Assembly (NCBI RefSeq): GCF_018966525.1
Contig: NZ_CP076607.1
Span: 3,596,001-3,660,000, forward strand
Length of the DNA stretch: 64,000 nucleotides
Origin: Paenibacillus sophorae
Lineage (GTDB): Bacteria; Bacillota; Bacilli; Paenibacillales; Paenibacillaceae
Reading direction: 5' to 3'
Positions 60,687 through 64,000 of this stretch are shown here, piece after piece; within the stretch, counting starts at the first letter, position 1; every line of letters starts with the position of its first letter. The notes under the pieces were generated by a model. It was not told the origin of the DNA. It made no database searches and saw nothing but the letters and a program-made list of their open reading frames with translations. The translations under genes were made by a program, and so were the position numbers.

Positions 60687-61859
60687 ATGAAACGTATCCT
60701 ATTCACAATCATAGCGATGGCTATCAATACGAATCTGTCAGTGCCTTTTTTCCCGCTCTATGCAACTGCTTTTCATCTTAACAGCGTTATCGTTACAGGC
60801 TTGTTCGTTATTTATTCCACTTGCCTGCTGCCGGTATTGTTGATCGCAGGTCCTTTAGGGGATGTATGGGGCAATAAAAAAGTAGTGTACATCGGCTTAG
60901 GATTGGCAATTCTTTCGACGATATTTTTCGCTGAAGCCACAAATATCTCGTTACTGTACCTTGCACGGGCGTTGGCTGGGATGGCGTCAGGAGCTTTCAT
61001 GGGAACAGGGACAGCTCTTTTGCTTCAACATTCCTCACAGAACCAAACGGCGCATGCATTGACGCTGTCAAGTATTGTTACCATGCTCGGGTTTGGGCTG
61101 GGACCGGCAATTAGCGGCATAATCATCCAGTACAGCCCGCTGTCACCTGTGAAAATTCCTTACCAAAGCATGTTTATCGCTCTGAGCATCAGCATGCTTC
61201 TCCTGGCCAGTATCCGTGAAAGGAGAGAATCGACCGGGAATCGGCGACTATTTCAGATCAGTATGGGCGTACCGTCCTCCCATCGAACCTTGTTCTGGGC
61301 ATTTGCCGCTCCCTCCGTATTTACGGCGTTTGCGCTTAACGGGACTGTACTTGCCTTGATGCCAACCTTCGTTCGGTCTGTAATGCACTCAACCAATTTT
61401 GCTGTCCCGGGTATTCTCTTGTTCATTCTGCTTTCGGGAGGGGCGCTTGCCCAGCTAATTCCTTTGCCTGGCGATGCGTTTCGCCGTATACAAGCGAGAG
61501 TATTATTGCTGCTTGCAGGGACATGGTGCATGTTAATGGCCGGAACATTGATAAATAGTGCGTTATTGTGGCTGGGGAAGGGGATACAGGCTGTCGGGTG
61601 CGGGTGGACGTTTCAAGGCAGCATGAAACTGACCGGGAGTATGGCACCCGTTTCCGAAAGAGCCCGCCTTCTGTCAATCTTTTATATTGCGGCGTATTCA
61701 GGCATGATTTTGCCTACATTAGGTGTCGGGATATTATCGTTTTATTGGGGGCTTATGCCGGCCTTGCTTACGTTCGGGGCGATTGTTACTTCAATCGGGA
61801 TCGTTATTGTGCTGAATTCAATCCGTTTACGAATGGTTACTCAAGCGATGAAAAGATAG
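60687..61859 (+). CDS. MFS transporter
   Basis: A 390-residue MFS protein with 12 helices. GPLGDVWGNKKVVYIGLG is the helix 2-3 loop and ARALAGMASGAFMGTG is helix 4. ATG 60687 is 8 bases after AGAGG; the longer frame from 60663 is not supported. Substrate unknown; probably an efflux pump. Confidence 0.78.
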   Translation: MKRILFTIIAMAINTNLSVPFFPLYATAFHLNSVIVTGLFVIYSTCLLPVLLIAGPLGDVWGNKKVVYIGLGLAILSTIFFAEATNISLLYLARALAGMASGAFMGTGTALLLQHSSQNQTAHALTLSSIVTMLGFGLGPAISGIIIQYSPLSPVKIPYQSMFIALSISMLLLASIRERRESTGNRRLFQISMGVPSSHRTLFWAFAAPSVFTAFALNGTVLALMPTFVRSVMHSTNFAVPGILLFILLSGGALAQLIPLPGDAFRRIQARVLLLLAGTWCMLMAGTLINSALLWLGKGIQAVGCGWTFQGSMKLTGSMAPVSERARLLSIFYIAAYSGMILPTLGVGILSFYWGLMPALLTFGAIVTSIGIVIVLNSIRLRMVTQAMKR

Positions 61860-61873
61860 ATATGGTAAAAATC

Positions 61874-61920
61874 AAGGATCATTAGGCGGTTTGACGCAGC
61901 CTGATGATCCTTGTTCTTTC
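61874..61920 (+). terminator. intrinsic terminator
   Basis: AAGGATCATTAGGC (61874-61887) pairs with GCCTGATGATCCTT (61899-61912) with one mismatch, then T-rich. The stem also serves the convergent minus-strand gene. Confidence 0.8.
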
Positions 61921-61987
61921 ATTGGAATGATAACAACATATGGATCTATGGATTGACCACTTCCTCTGGCGGTTCAATGAGCATCCA

Positions 61988-63001
61988 TTACTGCCTTAAC
62001 TCGTTGACAGCATTCGCTAAAATTTCGTAGGACCGCAAACGGGCTTGATGATCGTAAATATGGGATGTTACGATGAATTCGTCCGCCTTCGTTTCTTCAA
62101 ACAGAACGGGCAGCTTCTTAAGAATCGTGGTACGATCTCCGATAATGCCGAAATCCATTTGTTTACGAATTCGCGTTTTTTCTTGCTCATTCCACAAGGC
62201 ATCCATGTTTTCAACCGGAGGATTGTATTCGCTGGTACGGCCGCGAATCAGATTCAACACTTGCTGCTCATCTGTAGTAGCCAGCCAGCTTGCTTCTTCG
62301 GCCGAATCAGCCGCAATGACATTTAAGCCTATCATAACATAGGGCTTATCCAACATTCGCGAGGGAGTGAAGGCGCTGCGGTATAAATCCAAGGCCTGGA
62401 GCAAATAATCCGGTGCGAAATGGCTGGCGAATGAGAAAGGCAGTCCGAGACGACCCGCCAATTGTGCGCTGAACCCGCTGGAGCCCAGCAGCCAGATGGG
62501 AATATCCATTCCTTCTCCGGGAATAGCCCGTACTCCCGGTTCAATAGGTTCGTCTTCGGGATGGAAGTAAGAGCGCAGTTCGCGCAGAAGGTCCGGGAAA
62601 TCATCCCCGTTGCTGCCCAGCGTCCTCCTGAGAGCGCGGGTGGTACGCATGTCGGAGCCTGAAGCTCTGCCTAATCCTAGATCTATCCGGCCCGGATACA
62701 GAGATTCCAGTGTTCCGAACTGTTCGGCGATGACGAGCGGGGCATGATTGGGCAGCATGATGCCGCCTGAGCCGACCCGGATTTTCTTAGTTCCAGACGC
62801 AATATGTCCGATCAAGATCGATGTTGCCGAGCTCCCGATTCCTGGCATATTATGGTGCTCAGCGAGCCAATATCGGTGATAACCGAGCTTTTCGGCGTGT
62901 TGCGCGAGCTCCAGCGTACGTCGGAAAGAATCTTTGGGTGTGCTGCCCGACAAGATCGGGGCGAGATCCAAAACAGAGATTTTTGAATTGAATTCGTACA
63001 T
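61988..63001 (-). CDS. LLM-class flavin-dependent monooxygenase
   Basis: A 337-residue luciferase-like protein. It has SVLDLAPILSGSTPKDSF at the start, RYWLAEHHNMPGIGSSA, GSGGIMLPNHAPLVIAEQFG and RIDLGLGRASG, the pattern of the MsnO8/YhbW-type group. Probable FMNH2-dependent oxygenase, substrate unknown. Start ATG 63001 on the minus strand behind GGAGG; the 63058 frame is too long. Confidence 0.88.
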   Translation of the reverse strand: MYEFNSKISVLDLAPILSGSTPKDSFRRTLELAQHAEKLGYHRYWLAEHHNMPGIGSSATSILIGHIASGTKKIRVGSGGIMLPNHAPLVIAEQFGTLESLYPGRIDLGLGRASGSDMRTTRALRRTLGSNGDDFPDLLRELRSYFHPEDEPIEPGVRAIPGEGMDIPIWLLGSSGFSAQLAGRLGLPFSFASHFAPDYLLQALDLYRSAFTPSRMLDKPYVMIGLNVIAADSAEEASWLATTDEQQVLNLIRGRTSEYNPPVENMDALWNEQEKTRIRKQMDFGIIGDRTTILKKLPVLFEETKADEFIVTSHIYDHQARLRSYEILANAVNELRQ

Positions 63002-63215
63002 AATAACATCTACCTCCACATTAATTTTGATAATTTCCTTCATTTTAGGCGGCTGCATTCACATTGGCAGATTTTCTTGTTTAAGCGTTGTTCAAATCAT
63101 CAGCGGCCACCAACTTTCTGGATCGAATGGTCAAATATTTGGAAAAATATAATGAAGCATCTATGAAGCTTCATTATCCATCCAACCTTTCTTAATGTTA
63201 TCTTAAACTTTAATA

Positions 63216-63229
63216 GACTGTTTAGTCAA
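63216..63229 (-). promoter_or_regulatory. GACT-N4-AGTC operator before the luciferase-like gene
   Basis: GACTGTTTAGTC (63216-63227) overlaps a minus-strand TTGACT (63224-63229) that would be the -35 of the monooxygenase gene. Identical layout to the promoter at 63425. Confidence 0.6.
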
Positions 63230-63291
63230 GAAAAACTTTGTTGCTTTTTTACATGTGGTCCAACAGGTTTAAGGGAACCGCGCCTTCAGAC

Positions 63292-63307
63292 AAGACTTGC
63301 AAGTCTT
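63292..63307 (+). repeat. perfect 16-base palindrome
   Basis: AAGACTTGCAAGTCTT is self-complementary, and CTTGCAAG is repeated at 63304-63311. It lies in the middle of the 672-base intergenic region and is not linked to a gene I can identify; possibly an operator. Confidence 0.5.
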
Positions 63308-63424
63308 GCAAGTTTTGTGGGAATCCTCTATTGATTGTCCGACAGTGATATTAACATGAGCGCATTTACGACTGGAGGGATGGTTCAGCAGACGGGATGG
63401 ATTTTCAATGATCTAATTTTTTTC

Positions 63425-63453
63425 TTGACTAAATAGTCTGAAATGGGTATGAT
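63425..63453 (+). promoter_or_regulatory. promoter with GACT-N4-AGTC operator
   Basis: TTGACT (63425-63430) and TATGAT (63448-63453), 17-base spacer. GACTAAATAGTC (63427-63438) overlaps the -35. It is followed by AAGGAGGTG and a 9-codon ORF (63477-63506) that goes nowhere. Confidence 0.65.
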
Positions 63454-63642
63454 AGGGATCAGAAAGGAGGTGTTCAATGCATGGGCAGAAGCAATCGCTA
63501 ACCTAGGCTGTTAAATTAACCTCTGATCCGGGTTTTGGACGAATTATTAGATCGTTTGATCTAGAAATCAATCGTTCCAACTCCGGTTTCCAATTACAGA
63601 GTTACTATTTTGTTTTTTGATTGACTATTCATGAATATTTTG

Positions 63643-63654
63643 GACTTATCAGTC
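63643..63654 (+). promoter_or_regulatory. GACT-N4-AGTC operator before the NmrA-type gene
   Basis: GACTTATCAGTC is the fourth copy of the dyad, 20 bases before the gene start. An upstream TTGACT at 63621-63626 may be the -35. Confidence 0.6.
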
Positions 63655-63673
63655 TGAAAAAAGAGAGGGAGTA

Positions 63674-64000
63674 ATGGAAATGGTGAATAACGGTAAAATT
63701 TTAGTGACAGGCGGAAGAGGAAAAACGGGAAGCCGTATAGCTAAGCGGCTAACCGATCTGGGCTATGCCGTTCGTACGGCCGACCGCGGCACTTCCGCTT
63801 CAGAAAGCACCAATGAGCATGTGGCTTTTGATTGGTTCGATGAGACGACGTTTGAACCGGCTTTGAAAAACGTGGATAAGATCTACCTGGTGGGTCCCGT
63901 TGCAGTCATGGACCCGTCCAAGATGATGGTACCTTTTTTGGAGAAGGCTTTAAAGGAAGGGGTACGCCGGGTCGTGTTACTTAGCAGCGCTTCCGTGCCT
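63674..64000 (+). CDS. NmrA-like NAD(P)H-binding protein, 5' part
   Basis: An open frame from ATG 63674 to the right edge, 109 codons. KILVTGGRGKTGSRIAKRL is the Rossmann loop of the NmrA/QorB family; VDKIYLVGPVAVMDPSKM and VRRVVLLSSASV follow. Ribosome site GAGAGGGA. Related enzymes reduce quinones or sense NADP(H). The operator at 63643 connects it to the monooxygenase and SnoaL genes. Confidence 0.82.
   Translation, partial: MEMVNNGKILVTGGRGKTGSRIAKRLTDLGYAVRTADRGTSASESTNEHVAFDWFDETTFEPALKNVDKIYLVGPVAVMDPSKMMVPFLEKALKEGVRRVVLLSSASVP

Overview
The window reads as chromosome of a Gram-positive, spore-former-type Firmicute, most likely a Paenibacillus or close relative. The evidence is strong GGAGG ribosome binding sites with frequent TTG and GTG starts, Firmicute-type proteins (UgtP/LtaA-like glycolipid genes, a BusR-like regulator, thioredoxin-type ArsC, P1B-4 ATPase, DUF2935) and the absence of any Gram-negative envelope gene. 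I see no rRNA, tRNA, phage genes, IS elements or CRISPR. Most of the window is protein coding, with accessory blocks joined by intrinsic terminators.

Layout. 1-165: 5' end of an alpha/beta hydrolase on the minus strand. 323-5666: a tightly overlapping three-gene module (TerB-N/TerB-C protein, BrxD-like P-loop ATPase, Lhr-like DEVH helicase) that looks like a stand-alone defence or stress system. 5760-14511: ArsP/YraQ-type permease, selD-mnmH (selenouridine), AraC regulator with GH4 alpha-galactosidase, DUF2935 protein, CDF metal exporter, EEP-family hydrolase. 14636-17129: P1B-4 metal ATPase with a CsoR-type operator inside its promoter, followed by a CsoR/RcnR-family sensor. 17310-19698: ugtP/ltaA-like pair for the lipoteichoic acid anchor. 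19868-23887: GNAT, BusR-like GntR-RCK_C regulator, MerR-MFS-SDR unit with matching operators. 24101-27726: ECF sigma factor, membrane partner and ABC-2 transporter operon. 27790-34237: LURP-one protein, sugar porter, radical SAM/SPASM maturase with SEC-C tail, cobalamin riboswitch with NiCoT transporter, FetAB iron exporter.

34505-46603 is a biosynthetic gene cluster that I cannot match to a known product. It has two free-standing carrier proteins, an ATP-grasp ligase, a possible BtrH-like acyltransferase, a PIG-L deacetylase, a GT-B glycosyltransferase, a radical SAM/SPASM enzyme, an ABC-2 exporter, two paralogous zinc-ribbon methyltransferases, a KAS III-like enzyme and a half-length KAS III relative lacking the catalytic Cys. 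Several components (carrier, ATP-grasp, deacetylase, glycosyltransferase, radical SAM) recall the butirosin logic, but no 2-deoxystreptamine genes are present. A macrolide-type glycosyltransferase follows on the opposite strand.

48061-50824 is a cooS-cooC carbon monoxide dehydrogenase pair without cooF. 50936-59677 is dominated by arsenic: a Cys-rich MarR, a 59-residue protein ending in a CCEPCC tail, arsM and an ArsN1-like acetyltransferase on the minus strand, then arsR-arsB-arsC-arsD-arsA plus a dual-specificity phosphatase on the plus strand. 59887-64000 holds a SnoaL-gamma carbonic anhydrase deletion chimera, an MFS exporter, a luciferase-like monooxygenase and the start of an NmrA-type gene. 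This last region carries four copies of the operator-like dyad GACT-N4-AGTC, implying one regulator whose gene is not in the window.
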